64,000 nucleotides of DNA. It comes from Mycobacterium sp. PSTR-4-N. GTDB taxonomy: Bacteria > Actinomycetota > Actinomycetes > Mycobacteriales > Mycobacteriaceae. The stretch spans positions 1 to 64,000 of the forward strand of contig NZ_JAKRFN010000018.1 of the NCBI RefSeq assembly GCF_022348085.1, in the 5' to 3' direction. The translations under genes and the position numbers were made by a program. The notes beneath the pieces are model-generated. The model searched no databases. It saw only the letters and a program-made list of their open reading frames with translations, and was not told the DNA's origin. Of the stretch, positions 33,149 to 41,405 are shown in pieces. Numbering within the stretch: the stretch's first letter is position 1; every line of letters starts with the position of its first letter.

Positions 33149-33835
33149 TCAGCCCTCGAGCTTGTATCCCAGCCCGCGCACGGTGACCAGGTGCACCGGA
33201 TTGGCCGGATCGGCCTCGATCTTGCTGCGCAGCCGCTTGACGTGCACATCGAGTGTCTTGGTGTCGCCGACATAGTCCGCGCCCCACACGCGATCGATCA
33301 ACTGCCCGCGGGTCAGCACTCGCCCGCTGTTGCGCATCAGGTACTCCAGCAGGTCGAACTCCTTGAGCGGCAGCGTGATCGGAGTTCCGTTGACGCTGAC
33401 GACGTGGCGCTCGACATCCATGCGCACCGGTCCCGCCTCGAGCACACCGTCATCTATGCCCGCATCGTCGGTGTCGGCCCCTCGGCGCAGCACTGCCCGG
33501 ATTCGGGCGATCAACTCCCGCGCCGAGTACGGCTTGGTCACGTAGTCGTCGGCGCCCAGCTCCAGGCCCACGACCTTGTCGATCTCGCTGTCGCGGGCCG
33601 TCACCATGATCACCGGCACGCTCGACCGCGACCGCAGCTGTTTGCACACGTCGGTGCCGCTCATGCCGGGCAGCATGAGGTCCAGCAGCACGATGTCGGC
33701 GCCGGACCGCTCGAATTCGGCCAACGCGGACGGCCCGTCGGCCACCACGGTGGCCTCGAAGCCCTCCTTGCGCAGGAGGAAGGCCAGGGGATCGGCCAAG
33801 GACTCTTCGTCCTCCACGATCAGCACACTGGTCAT
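33149..33835 (-). CDS. regX3: two-component response regulator RegX3
   Basis: Phosphate-responsive OmpR/PhoB-type regulator. 228 residues: receiver domain (1-118) with acidic pocket EDE, phospho-acceptor Asp in VLLDLMLPGMSG (about D52), Thr in VTARD and Lys in VTKPYS; DNA-binding winged helix in the C-terminal half (LKEFDLLEYLMRNSGRVLTR, KTLDVHVKRLRSKIE). ATG at 33835, 7 bp after the senX3 stop. The M. tuberculosis senX3-regX3 gap carries MIRU repeats; none is present here. Confidence 0.97.
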   Translation of the reverse strand: MTSVLIVEDEESLADPLAFLLRKEGFEATVVADGPSALAEFERSGADIVLLDLMLPGMSGTDVCKQLRSRSSVPVIMVTARDSEIDKVVGLELGADDYVTKPYSARELIARIRAVLRRGADTDDAGIDDGVLEAGPVRMDVERHVVSVNGTPITLPLKEFDLLEYLMRNSGRVLTRGQLIDRVWGADYVGDTKTLDVHVKRLRSKIEADPANPVHLVTVRGLGYKLEG

Positions 33836-33842
33836 CGCAGTC

Positions 33843-35027
33843 CTAGTCCTCTCGGTCGTCATGCTCGTCGGGGTCGTCCTCCCGCAGATACGCGGGGATC
33901 GACAGGGTGAACGTGGAGCCCGTTCCCGGCTGACTCCACAGCCGGATCGAGCCGTTGTGATTGGCGGCGACGTGTTTGACGATCGCGAGCCCCAGCCCGG
34001 TGCCTCCGGTGGCCCGGGATCGGGCCTTGTCCACCCGGAAGAATCGTTCGAACACACGCTCCTGATCGGCGGGTGCGATGCCGATACCGCGGTCGGTGAC
34101 GGCGATCTCGATGTCGTCCCCACGCCGGCGGCGACTGACGGACACCGAGGAGCCGTCCGGGGAGTACGCGATCGCGTTGGAGACCAAATTGGCGATCGCG
34201 GTCACCAGCAATGTCTCGTCGCCGAGCACCCGGAAGCCGGTGGGCGCATCGGTCGTGACCGCGATGTCGGCGTTGTCGGCGGCGACCTTGTGCCGCGACA
34301 ACGCCTCGGCGACCACCGTGTCGACGTCGACCGCTTCCAGATCCGGCAGCCGCTCGCCGCCCTGCAATCGGGACAGTTCGATGAGTTCGCCGACCATGCT
34401 GGCCAGCCGGTGGGACTCGGTGACCATCTTCTCGGCGAAGTGCCGAACCGTCTCGGGGTCCTCGGCGGAGGCGAGCACGGCCTCGGCGAGCACGCCCATC
34501 GCCCCGACCGGAGTCTTCAGCTCGTGACTGACGTTGGCAACGAAATCGCGGCGCGTCGCCTCCATCCGCGCGTGCTCGGACTGATCGTCGACGTAGAGCA
34601 CCGCGAACCGGCGATCGTCCTCCGTCAGCAGTCGCACGTGGCCGCGGACCGAGAGCCCGGACCGTCCCGACCGCTCGCGTTTGCGGGGCGACAGGTCGAA
34701 CTCGACGTCATCGCCGCTGGCCAGTGTCCGCTGGGCGGCCCGCCACGCCCTGTCGTCGAGCAACCGGTCACGGACCAGCCCGAGTTCGGTCGCGCGTTCG
34801 TTGGTGTAGACGACGTCGCGATAGGTGTCGACGACGACGATGCCGACCGGTGACTGGGCCACGGCGTGGCGCAGCATCTGCGACACCGTGATCCCGGTCT
34901 GCTCGACCGCGCGGCGCTCACGCCGCTGACGAAGTCGCGTGGCCGCCCCCAGGCCGAAGACCACACCGATCGACACGCCGAGCAGTGCCACGACCGCTGC
35001 GAGCAGCAGCGCCGAGGAGACACTCAC
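33843..35027 (-). CDS. senX3: two-component sensor histidine kinase SenX3
   Basis: Membrane histidine kinase paired with RegX3 in phosphate sensing. 394 residues: one or two N-terminal membrane helices (about 5-28), a PAS-like domain (VVVDTYRDVVYTNERA), dimerisation/phosphorylation box FVANVSHELKTPVGAM (phospho-His), then the ATPase with the N box (VSNAIAYSPDG), DRGIGIAP and GGTGLGLAIVKH. GTG at 35027. The 139 bp upstream gap contains a PHO-box-like direct repeat. Confidence 0.96.
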   Translation of the reverse strand: MSVSSALLLAAVVALLGVSIGVVFGLGAATRLRQRRERRAVEQTGITVSQMLRHAVAQSPVGIVVVDTYRDVVYTNERATELGLVRDRLLDDRAWRAAQRTLASGDDVEFDLSPRKRERSGRSGLSVRGHVRLLTEDDRRFAVLYVDDQSEHARMEATRRDFVANVSHELKTPVGAMGVLAEAVLASAEDPETVRHFAEKMVTESHRLASMVGELIELSRLQGGERLPDLEAVDVDTVVAEALSRHKVAADNADIAVTTDAPTGFRVLGDETLLVTAIANLVSNAIAYSPDGSSVSVSRRRRGDDIEIAVTDRGIGIAPADQERVFERFFRVDKARSRATGGTGLGLAIVKHVAANHNGSIRLWSQPGTGSTFTLSIPAYLREDDPDEHDDRED

Positions 35028-35130
35028 GCGAAAATCGTACGCACTCGGTGAACGTCATCCCAGCAGCGTGCGGCGAAAACCGGACAAGTCACACACCCAG
35101 AGACCGATGTTCGGCCGGGCGCCGACAACC

Positions 35131-35148
35131 GTTCACCTTCTGTTCGCC
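35131..35148 (+). promoter_or_regulatory. PHO-box-like direct repeat (candidate RegX3 site)
   Basis: GTTCACC-TTCT-GTTCGCC: two 7-bp half-sites with an 11-bp period, as in PhoB/PhoP PHO boxes. It lies 104-121 bp upstream of senX3, and another half-site (GGTGAAC, 35047-35053) occurs in reverse orientation nearer the gene. Consistent with RegX3 autoregulation. Confidence 0.6.
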
Positions 35149-35166
35149 CGACGCGGGCGGGGCGTC

Positions 35167-35919
35167 CTACTTCGCGCCCTGGGACGCCACGGCGGCGGCG
35201 CCCGCGGCCGCCGCGTCGGGGTCCAGATACGTGCCCCCGGCGACGGTCGGCTTCAGGTCGCCGTCCAGGTCGTAGCGCAGCGGGATACCGGTCGGGATGT
35301 TGAGTCCCACGACGTCGTCGTCGGACATCCCGTCGAGGTACTTGACCAGCGCCCGCAGCGAGTTGCCGTGTGCGGCGATCATCACGGTCTTACCGCTGCG
35401 CAGGTCGGGCACGATGACGTCGGTGAAGTACGGCACGAACCGCTCGACGACGTCTTTGAGGCACTCCGTCAGTGGCGGCCCGCCGGGCACGTCGGCGTAG
35501 CGGGGATCGGCGTCCTGGCTGTACGTGCTGCCCGGCTCGATCGGCGGCGGCGGGGTGTCGTAGCTGCGCCGCCACGCCATGAACTGCTCGTCGCCGTACT
35601 TCGCTTTGGTCTCGGCTTTGTCCAGCCCCTGCAACGCGCCGTAGTGCCGCTCGTTGAGCCGCCAGTCCCGGTGCACCGGAATCCAGTGCCGATCGGCCTT
35701 GTCCAGCGCGATGTTGGCCGTCGTGATGGCCCGGCGCAGCAGTGAGGTGTAGAGCACGTCGGGCAGCCGGTCGAGCTCGGCGATCAGCTCACCCGCCCGG
35801 GCGGCCTCGGCGCGACCCTTGTCGGTCAGATCGACGTCGACCCATCCGGTGAACAGGTTCAGCGCATTCCATTCACTCTCGCCGTGGCGAACGAGGATCA
35901 GCGTCGCGGTATCTGCCAT
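35167..35919 (-). CDS. gpmA: 2,3-bisphosphoglycerate-dependent phosphoglycerate mutase
   Basis: Glycolytic interconversion of 3- and 2-phosphoglycerate. 250 residues. Phospho-histidine motif LVRHGESEWNALNLFTGW (His 12), SLLRRAITTA, LNERHYGALQG and the second catalytic His in AAHGNSLRAL. ATG at 35919. It follows the YbjN gene by 19 bp and precedes senX3, so mshA-ybjN-gpm-senX3-regX3 may share read-through transcripts. Confidence 0.96.
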   Translation of the reverse strand: MADTATLILVRHGESEWNALNLFTGWVDVDLTDKGRAEAARAGELIAELDRLPDVLYTSLLRRAITTANIALDKADRHWIPVHRDWRLNERHYGALQGLDKAETKAKYGDEQFMAWRRSYDTPPPPIEPGSTYSQDADPRYADVPGGPPLTECLKDVVERFVPYFTDVIVPDLRSGKTVMIAAHGNSLRALVKYLDGMSDDDVVGLNIPTGIPLRYDLDGDLKPTVAGGTYLDPDAAAAGAAAVASQGAK

Positions 35920-35938
35920 GGGCCGATCTTCTCACGGG

Positions 35939-36454
35939 TCAGTTCTTGTCGTGGTCCTCGATGAGATGGGAGAACGCCTCGAGGTTCTTCAGCGACTCAC
36001 CCCGCGAGACCCGCCACTCCCACTCCTTCTGGATGGAGGTGCGGAAACCCAACTCCAGCAGCGTGTTGAAGTCGTTGTCGACGGCCTCGAGGACCTGGCC
36101 GAGCACCCGGTCGATCTCCTCGGGGGTGACTGACGCCAGAGACATCCGGCCGACGAGATAGATGTCGCCGACGTTGTCGAGCGTGTAGGCGACGCCGTAG
36201 AGCCGTCGGTTGCGCTTGAGCAGGAACTTGTACACGCCTTCGAAGTTCTCGTCGGGCTTGCGGCACACGAAGGCCTCGATGCGGACCGAGTGTTCGCCGA
36301 CGGTCAGGATGGTGTTGGTGGTGAGCCGACGCTCACCCGGGAGCGCGACCACCAGACCGGGCAGTCCGCCCGCCGCACCCTTGTGCAGGGTGTAGGGCAG
36401 ATCGTGTTCGGCCAGCGTGCGCTCGATGACGGCTTGCACGTTGTCTGTGGTCAT
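35939..36454 (-). CDS. YbjN-domain protein (Rv0487-like)
   Basis: A 171-residue cytosolic protein with the YbjN fold, related to type III secretion chaperones; no enzymatic role known. Recognisable parts are RIEAFVCRKPDENFEGVYKF, VGDIYLVGRMSL and LNTLLELGFR-type helices. ATG at 36454 overlaps the mshA stop (ATGA), so translation is coupled to mycothiol synthesis. Frames extending upstream read through mshA and were ignored. Confidence 0.84.
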   Translation of the reverse strand: MTTDNVQAVIERTLAEHDLPYTLHKGAAGGLPGLVVALPGERRLTTNTILTVGEHSVRIEAFVCRKPDENFEGVYKFLLKRNRRLYGVAYTLDNVGDIYLVGRMSLASVTPEEIDRVLGQVLEAVDNDFNTLLELGFRTSIQKEWEWRVSRGESLKNLEAFSHLIEDHDKN

Positions 36455-37761
36455 GCCCGTACTCCTCTGCGCATCGAGAACCGTCGCCCGCCCCGGCGGG
36501 CCGCGACGAGTGGTTGGTGGCGTCCCTGGTGCTCGGCGATCGCCCGTCCGTAACTGCCGAGCAGCGCATCGACGGTGTGCCCCCAGGAGAACCGGGCGGC
36601 GTGTTCGGTGGCGGCACGCCCCAGCGAATCGGGGTCGGCCGTCAGGATCCGCGACAGTGTGGCGGCCCAGTCGGCCGGGTCGTGGCCGTCGACCAACGCA
36701 CCGCTGACGCCGTCGCGCACCGCGACCGGCAGGCCCCCGACCGACGCCGCGACGACGGGGGTGCCGCACGCCTGAGCCTCGACGGCGACCAGACCGAACG
36801 ATTCCGAATAGCTGGGCACGGCGACGACGTCGGCGGCGCGGTAGACCTCCACCAGGCCGGCCCGGGATTGCGGCGGCAGGAACGTCACGCGGTCGGTGAC
36901 ACCCAGCTGGGCGGCAAGCCGTACCAGGCCGTCGGGCTGCGCCAGACCCGATCCCGACGGCCCGCCGGCGATCACCACATGCACACCGGGGAGCAGGGCC
37001 GCTGCGCGCAGCAGCACGTCGGGCGCCTTCAACGGCTGGATGCGACCGACGAACGCCACGATCGGCACACCCTGCGGCAGGCCGAGCGCGGTTCGGGCGG
37101 ACGCCGAGTCGCCGGGGGTGAACGTGGTCAGGTCGACCCCCGGATACACGACGTCGATCTGACCCGGGTCCGCATGATGCAGCGAAACCAGTTGCGCCGC
37201 CTCGTGTTCGGTGTTGACGATGAGACGGTCGGCGGCGTCGACCACCTGCTGCTCACCGATGGAGCGCAGGGGAGGTTCGGGGGTGTCACCCTCGGCGAGG
37301 GCGGAGTTCTTGACCGCGGCCAGCGTGTGCGCGGTGTGCACCAGCGGCACCGCCCACCGGTCGGCGGCCAACCAGCCCACCTGCCCGGAGAGCCAATAGT
37401 GCGAGTGCACGACGTCGTAGTAGCCGGGCTCGTGGGTGGCCTCGGCGCGCAGCACGCCGGCGGTGAACGCACACAGCTGCGTGGGCAGGTCGTTCTTCTC
37501 CAGCCCCTCGAACGGGCCGGCGGCCACGTTGCGGACCAGCACGCCCGGCGCGACCGGCACCACCGGTGCGTCCGTCGACGAGGTCGCCCTGGTGAAGATC
37601 TCCACGTCGACCCCGCGGCGCGCCATCTCCAGCGCGGTCTGCAGGACGTAGACGTTCATGCCGCCGGCATCACCGGTACCGGGCTGCGCGAGCGGCGAGG
37701 TGTGCACGGACAACACCGCCACCCGGCGCGGCACGGGCAAAGGGTCGGTCGTCGGGCGCAC
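36451..37761 (-). CDS. mshA: D-inositol-3-phosphate glycosyltransferase (mycothiol synthesis)
   Basis: First step of mycothiol synthesis: transfers GlcNAc from UDP-GlcNAc to 1L-inositol-1-phosphate. A 436-residue GT4/GT-B enzyme. N-terminal acceptor domain with SPLAQPGTGDAGGMNVYV and HSHYWLSG; C-terminal donor domain with VGRIQPLKAPD and the catalytic motif ESFGLVAVEAQACGTPVV. GTG at 37761 (MRPTTDP). The ROK regulator lies 36 bp upstream on the same strand behind a polycysteine leader ORF. Confidence 0.96.
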   Translation of the reverse strand: MRPTTDPLPVPRRVAVLSVHTSPLAQPGTGDAGGMNVYVLQTALEMARRGVDVEIFTRATSSTDAPVVPVAPGVLVRNVAAGPFEGLEKNDLPTQLCAFTAGVLRAEATHEPGYYDVVHSHYWLSGQVGWLAADRWAVPLVHTAHTLAAVKNSALAEGDTPEPPLRSIGEQQVVDAADRLIVNTEHEAAQLVSLHHADPGQIDVVYPGVDLTTFTPGDSASARTALGLPQGVPIVAFVGRIQPLKAPDVLLRAAALLPGVHVVIAGGPSGSGLAQPDGLVRLAAQLGVTDRVTFLPPQSRAGLVEVYRAADVVAVPSYSESFGLVAVEAQACGTPVVAASVGGLPVAVRDGVSGALVDGHDPADWAATLSRILTADPDSLGRAATEHAARFSWGHTVDALLGSYGRAIAEHQGRHQPLVAARRGGRRFSMRRGVRA

Positions 37762-37797
37762 AACATCATGTCTACACCGCGCGACCTCACCGCCCTC

Positions 37798-39057
37798 TCA
37801 GGCACTCACCTCGGGGCGACGGGCCTCGGCACGGCGCATGGCTCCGACCGGGTCGGCGAAGATGCCGCCGAGCGACACGATGCCCGCGCCCGCTTCCTGC
37901 ACCCTGTTGCCGAACGCGGTCATCCGGATGTCGCGGTGGCCGAGCACCGAGCGCCGCGCGAACGCCTGCTCCACGACGCCCATCGCGTCGGTGTACTCCG
38001 TGAAAGCCTGTCCCCCGACCACCAGGTCGTCGGGATTGAGCATGTCCCTCAGCAGCGCGACGGCCTCGCCGAGAACCCGGGCGCGCTCGGTGACCAGCGC
38101 GACGGCCGCGTCGTCACCCTGCCGGGCGGCGCGCAGCACCGCGGTCACCGTCGACCCGGGCCCGTCCGCCGGCACGATGCGGGCTCTGCGCGCCGCCACG
38201 AGCACCGCTTCGTCGCTGACCGTCGACTCCAGTTCTCCGGTGCCGCCGAGCAATTCGGAGTGCGCCGGCAGCGCGGCGATCGTGCCGGGACCGCTGGCCG
38301 GGGAGTGCACCTGCCCGGCGATGGCCAGCGCGTAACCGACCGTCTCGCGGGCGTAGACGTACAGGCTGGTCGTCGGCCGGCCGGAGCGCCGGCGCGGCCC
38401 CAGCAGCAACTCGGCTCCGGCCATGGCGTCGACGTGGGCGGCCAGCGACACGGGGAGGCCGAGCGCCTCGGCGAAGGCGGGCCCCACCGGCGCATCCGAC
38501 CAGCCGAGCCGGGGGTGGTCGAGGTAGCCGGTGGCGCTGTCGACCACGCCGCCTGCGGCGACCCCCACCCACAGCGGGCGTCTGCGATGCCACCGGCTCA
38601 GGTAGCGCTGGGCGCTTGCCGCGATCGCCGCGATCGCCGCCGACTGCGTGCCGCGCGGTGTGGGCGTCTCCACCACATCGAGCGTGCGGCCGAGCAGGTC
38701 GGTCGCCACGATGCTGGTGGTCCGCGCGCCGATGTGTACGCCGAGTGTCAGGAACGGTTCGTGGTTGACCTCGACGGGCACGCGGGGCCTGCCGATGGCA
38801 CCGGAGGCCGACAGGTCAGCGCGCTCGCGCAGCAGCCCGACGTCGAGCAGGGCGGTGACCTGCCGGTTCACCGTGGCGATCGACAGATCGGTGACACCGG
38901 CGATCGCGTCGCGCGCGATGGGACCGCGGTGGCGCGCCGCGGCGAACACCGTCGCCGCGGCCGCCTCGGGCATCCGCAGCGCCGGCGGCACGATCTGGTG
39001 CACCAGGGCCTGCGCGGGCCGGGTGCGGTGCGAACGGGCGGGAATCGAGCTGGTCAT
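37798..39057 (-). CDS. ROK-family transcriptional regulator (Rv0485-like)
   Basis: A 419-residue ROK protein. An N-terminal MarR-like winged helix (VTDLSIATVNRQVTALLDVG, about 55-75) is followed by an ASKHA sugar-kinase-like domain (LGVHIGARTTSIVATDLLG, WVGVAAGGVVDS, GAGIVSLGGIF). The zinc CxCGxxGC motif of ROK sugar kinases is absent, in keeping with a regulator. ATG at 39057 is preceded by GGAGACGA; an in-frame longer start at 39168 would overlap the leader ORF and was rejected. Cotranscribed with mshA by spacing. Confidence 0.88.
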   Translation of the reverse strand: MTSSIPARSHRTRPAQALVHQIVPPALRMPEAAAATVFAAARHRGPIARDAIAGVTDLSIATVNRQVTALLDVGLLRERADLSASGAIGRPRVPVEVNHEPFLTLGVHIGARTTSIVATDLLGRTLDVVETPTPRGTQSAAIAAIAASAQRYLSRWHRRRPLWVGVAAGGVVDSATGYLDHPRLGWSDAPVGPAFAEALGLPVSLAAHVDAMAGAELLLGPRRRSGRPTTSLYVYARETVGYALAIAGQVHSPASGPGTIAALPAHSELLGGTGELESTVSDEAVLVAARRARIVPADGPGSTVTAVLRAARQGDDAAVALVTERARVLGEAVALLRDMLNPDDLVVGGQAFTEYTDAMGVVEQAFARRSVLGHRDIRMTAFGNRVQEAGAGIVSLGGIFADPVGAMRRAEARRPEVSA

Positions 39058-39137
39058 GGAATCGTCTCCGGATCGGTCTGTCGGTGGGCGGGGCCACACC
39101 TGGCGACGCGACGGGACGTGCGGGCGTCGGGTTGCAG

Positions 39138-39203
39138 TCAGGCGCGGCGAGGTGCGCAACAACAACACGCACGCCGCGCGGCAGCCGTGACTGCCTGACT
39201 CAT
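39138..39203 (-). CDS. polycysteine leader peptide (candidate cysteine attenuator)
   Basis: A 21-codon ORF, M-S-Q-A-V-T-A-A-A-R-R-A-C-C-C-C-A-P-R-R-A, with four consecutive Cys codons (TGT TGT TGT TGC), on the same strand and 80 nt upstream of the ROK-mshA genes. Polycysteine short ORFs with little or no leader are known in mycobacteria as cysteine-responsive attenuators. A -10-like TAGATT (39219-39224) would start transcription about 8 nt before the ATG. Mycothiol contains cysteine, so the link to mshA is logical. Existence of the ORF is seen; the control is inferred. Confidence 0.75.
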   Translation of the reverse strand: MSQAVTAAARRACCCCAPRRA

Positions 39204-39234
39204 ACCGGACACGCGGTCAATCTAGCACGGGGCC

Positions 39235-39240
39235 TAGGGT
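39235..39240 (+). promoter_or_regulatory. -10 element (TAGGGT) of the SDR gene, leaderless
   Basis: TAGGGT lies 7 nt before the ATG at 39248, the canonical mycobacterial leaderless arrangement. It is back-to-back with the promoter of the polycysteine leader on the other strand. Confidence 0.55.
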
Positions 39241-39247
39241 TGGGATC

Positions 39248-40006
39248 ATGACGACGCCATCAGATGCCCGCCCCGTCGCCGTGGTCACCGGCGCGAGCGC
39301 GGGAATCGGGGAAGCCACCGCCAGAACCCTTGCCGCACAGGGCTTTCACGTTGTCTGCGTGGCTCGCCGCGAGGGCCCGATCACGGCGCTGGCGGCCGAA
39401 TTGGACGGTACCGCGATTGTGGCCGACGTCACCGACCCCGAGGCGGTGGCGGCGATGGCCGGCCGGCTGGACCGGGTCGATGTGCTGGTCAACAACGCCG
39501 GCGGGGCGCGTGGACTGGAGTCGGTGGCCGACGCCGACATCGAGCACTGGCGGTGGATGTGGGAGGCCAACGTGATGGGCACCCTGCACGTCACGCGGGC
39601 GCTGCTGCCCAAGCTCATCGCCTCCGGCGACGGGCTGATCGTCACCGTGACGTCGATCGCCGCGGTCGAGATCTACGACAACGGCGCCGGATACACCTCG
39701 GCCAAGCATGCCCAGGGCGTGCTGCACCGCACGCTGCGCAGCGAGCTGCTCGGGCAGCCGGTGCGGCTGACCGAGGTCGCGCCGGGCATGGTGAAGACGG
39801 AGTTCTCGCTCAACCGCTTCTCCGGTGACGACGAGCGCGCCGCGAAGGTCTACCAGGGGGTCACGCCGCTGGTGGCCGAGGACATCGCCGAGGTGATCGG
39901 GTTCGTGGCGAGCCGCCCGTCGCACGTCGACCTCGATCTGATCGTGGTGCGGCCGCGGGATCAGGTCAGCGGCGCCGCGGGTTCACGCTTCAACCGCCGG
40001 ACGTGA
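39248..40006 (+). CDS. short-chain dehydrogenase/reductase (Rv0484c-like)
   Basis: A 252-residue classical SDR: cofactor motif TGASAGIGEAT (about 14-24), VLVNNAGGARG, the catalytic Ser region VTSIAAVEIYDNGAG and the catalytic pair Y-T-S-A-K. Substrate unknown; close relatives are annotated as serine 3-dehydrogenase/YdfG-like. It diverges from the ROK-mshA genes and converges with the L,D-transpeptidase. Confidence 0.9.
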   Translation: MTTPSDARPVAVVTGASAGIGEATARTLAAQGFHVVCVARREGPITALAAELDGTAIVADVTDPEAVAAMAGRLDRVDVLVNNAGGARGLESVADADIEHWRWMWEANVMGTLHVTRALLPKLIASGDGLIVTVTSIAAVEIYDNGAGYTSAKHAQGVLHRTLRSELLGQPVRLTEVAPGMVKTEFSLNRFSGDDERAAKVYQGVTPLVAEDIAEVIGFVASRPSHVDLDLIVVRPRDQVSGAAGSRFNRRT

Positions 40007-40061
40007 CCAGCCGCCGGTCCACTACGCCCAAAACAACGTTCGGGTGCGAAAAGGGGCCGAA

Positions 40062-40095
40062 TCTCACGCCCGAGCGTCGGTTCGGGCGTCTGAGA
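40062..40095. terminator. hairpin between convergent SDR and L,D-transpeptidase genes
   Basis: TCTCACGCCCGA pairs with TCGGGCG-TC-TGAGA (two bulged bases), loop GCGTCGGT. It fills the 91 bp between two convergent stops (40006 and 40098) and could terminate both strands. Confidence 0.6.
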
Positions 40096-40097
40096 AC

Positions 40098-41390
40098 TCA
40101 GCCGCCGGGGCGGCCGCTGACCGACGTCGGCGCCCCGGGCGGGGTGGCCGGCGCGCTCGCCGGGATGTTCGACGACGGCTTCTCCGTGCTGACCGCCGAC
40201 ATCGCCTTCCACTCGTCCCAGGGGACCACCCAGTCCCAGATGTCGCCGTCGGCGTAGGACAGGTCGATGCGGGTGCCCGTCACCTCGACCGGGTCTCCGT
40301 ACAGCGCGGTCTGGAAGTACTGCTCGGCGTCCGAGGTGGACAGGTTGATGCACCCGTTGGTGACGTTGCTGTTGCCCTGCGCACCCGAGCTGGCCGGGTT
40401 GGCGTGGATGAACTCGCCGTTGTTGGAGATCCGGACCGCGAACCGCTCGTGGGCGTTGGTGTAGCCGCCCGCGGGGTTCGACATGTAGAAGTCCTCGTAC
40501 TTCTCGGTCACCACGTGGATGCCGCTGCGCGTGACGTTGCGGTCTTCGTCGCCTTCGCCGTAGCTGCATGGGAAGTCCATGATCACCGCCCCCGACTCGT
40601 CGAGCACCTGGATGCGGTGGCTGGACGCCTCGGCCTTGACCACCTGACGCCGGCCGATCGTGAAGTCCAGCGTGGAGTCGGTGGCGCCGTAGGCGTCCTG
40701 CCCGAACGACACGCCGTAGAGCTTGGCGTCGACGTGCACGGTGGTGCCCGACGGGAAGTACTCCTTGGTCCGCCAGTGCATGCGCGAGCCGCCGACCTCG
40801 TCGGGCAGCCACGCCCAACTGCCCTCGACCTGCGGGGTCGTGGTGACCTTCACGGCCTTCTCGACCTCGGCGCGGTCCTCGTCGGCGATGGCGGCATCGA
40901 ATTGCAGGATGATCGGCGCGGCCACCCCGACGGTCTGACCGTCCGAGAGCTGGAACTGCCCGTTGACCTGCGTGGTCGGGTTCACCGTGGTGAACGACGC
41001 CTTCACCGGAACGGACTTGCCGTCCTGCCCGACCACCGTGCCGGCCCAGCGGTACTCGACGCCGTAGCCGAGCGGTTCGGAGGCGGTGAACTCGGTGCGA
41101 TCGCGGTTGAGCGCGCCCGCCACCAGTTTGCCGTCGGCGTTGGCGAGGCTGATCTTCTGGAACCAGCCGTTCTCCACCCGGGCCGCGATGCGGGCGGTGG
41201 GCGCCACATCGTCCGCGGCGTTCTTCGGCTGGTAGCTCAGGACCGGTGCCGCCGGTGCGTCGTCGGCCGCCTGCCCGGAGGCGGCGGTACCGTTCTCGTT
41301 CCGGCAGGCCGCCAGAATTCCTGGCGCCGCGACGCCGACCGCCAGAGCGGCAAGCGCTCGCCGCCTGTTGATCGGTTTGGCAGGGCTCAC
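40098..41390 (-). CDS. lprQ: L,D-transpeptidase lipoprotein (LprQ/Ldt5-like)
   Basis: Forms 3-3 cross-links in peptidoglycan on the outer side of the membrane. 430 residues: signal peptide with an RRR start and lipobox I-L-A-A-C (C29), two Ig-like domains (about 45-250), then the YkuD domain with H329 (EFIHANPAS) and catalytic C347 (NVTNGCINLS), and a Pro-rich tail. GTG at 41390. It follows murB on the same strand (15 bp), a cell-wall pair also seen in M. tuberculosis (Rv0483-Rv0482). Confidence 0.93.
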   Translation of the reverse strand: MSPAKPINRRRALAALAVGVAAPGILAACRNENGTAASGQAADDAPAAPVLSYQPKNAADDVAPTARIAARVENGWFQKISLANADGKLVAGALNRDRTEFTASEPLGYGVEYRWAGTVVGQDGKSVPVKASFTTVNPTTQVNGQFQLSDGQTVGVAAPIILQFDAAIADEDRAEVEKAVKVTTTPQVEGSWAWLPDEVGGSRMHWRTKEYFPSGTTVHVDAKLYGVSFGQDAYGATDSTLDFTIGRRQVVKAEASSHRIQVLDESGAVIMDFPCSYGEGDEDRNVTRSGIHVVTEKYEDFYMSNPAGGYTNAHERFAVRISNNGEFIHANPASSGAQGNSNVTNGCINLSTSDAEQYFQTALYGDPVEVTGTRIDLSYADGDIWDWVVPWDEWKAMSAVSTEKPSSNIPASAPATPPGAPTSVSGRPGG

Positions 41391-41405
41391 GTGTTGCCAG
41401 CGTAC

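Noticed and set aside
33836..33842. MIRU repeats between senX3 and regX3
   Set aside because: Only 7 bp separate the genes here.
39058..39168. Longer N-terminus for the ROK regulator
   Set aside because: It is Arg/Pro-rich junk, runs over the polycysteine leader, and the ATG at 39057 has its own ribosome site.
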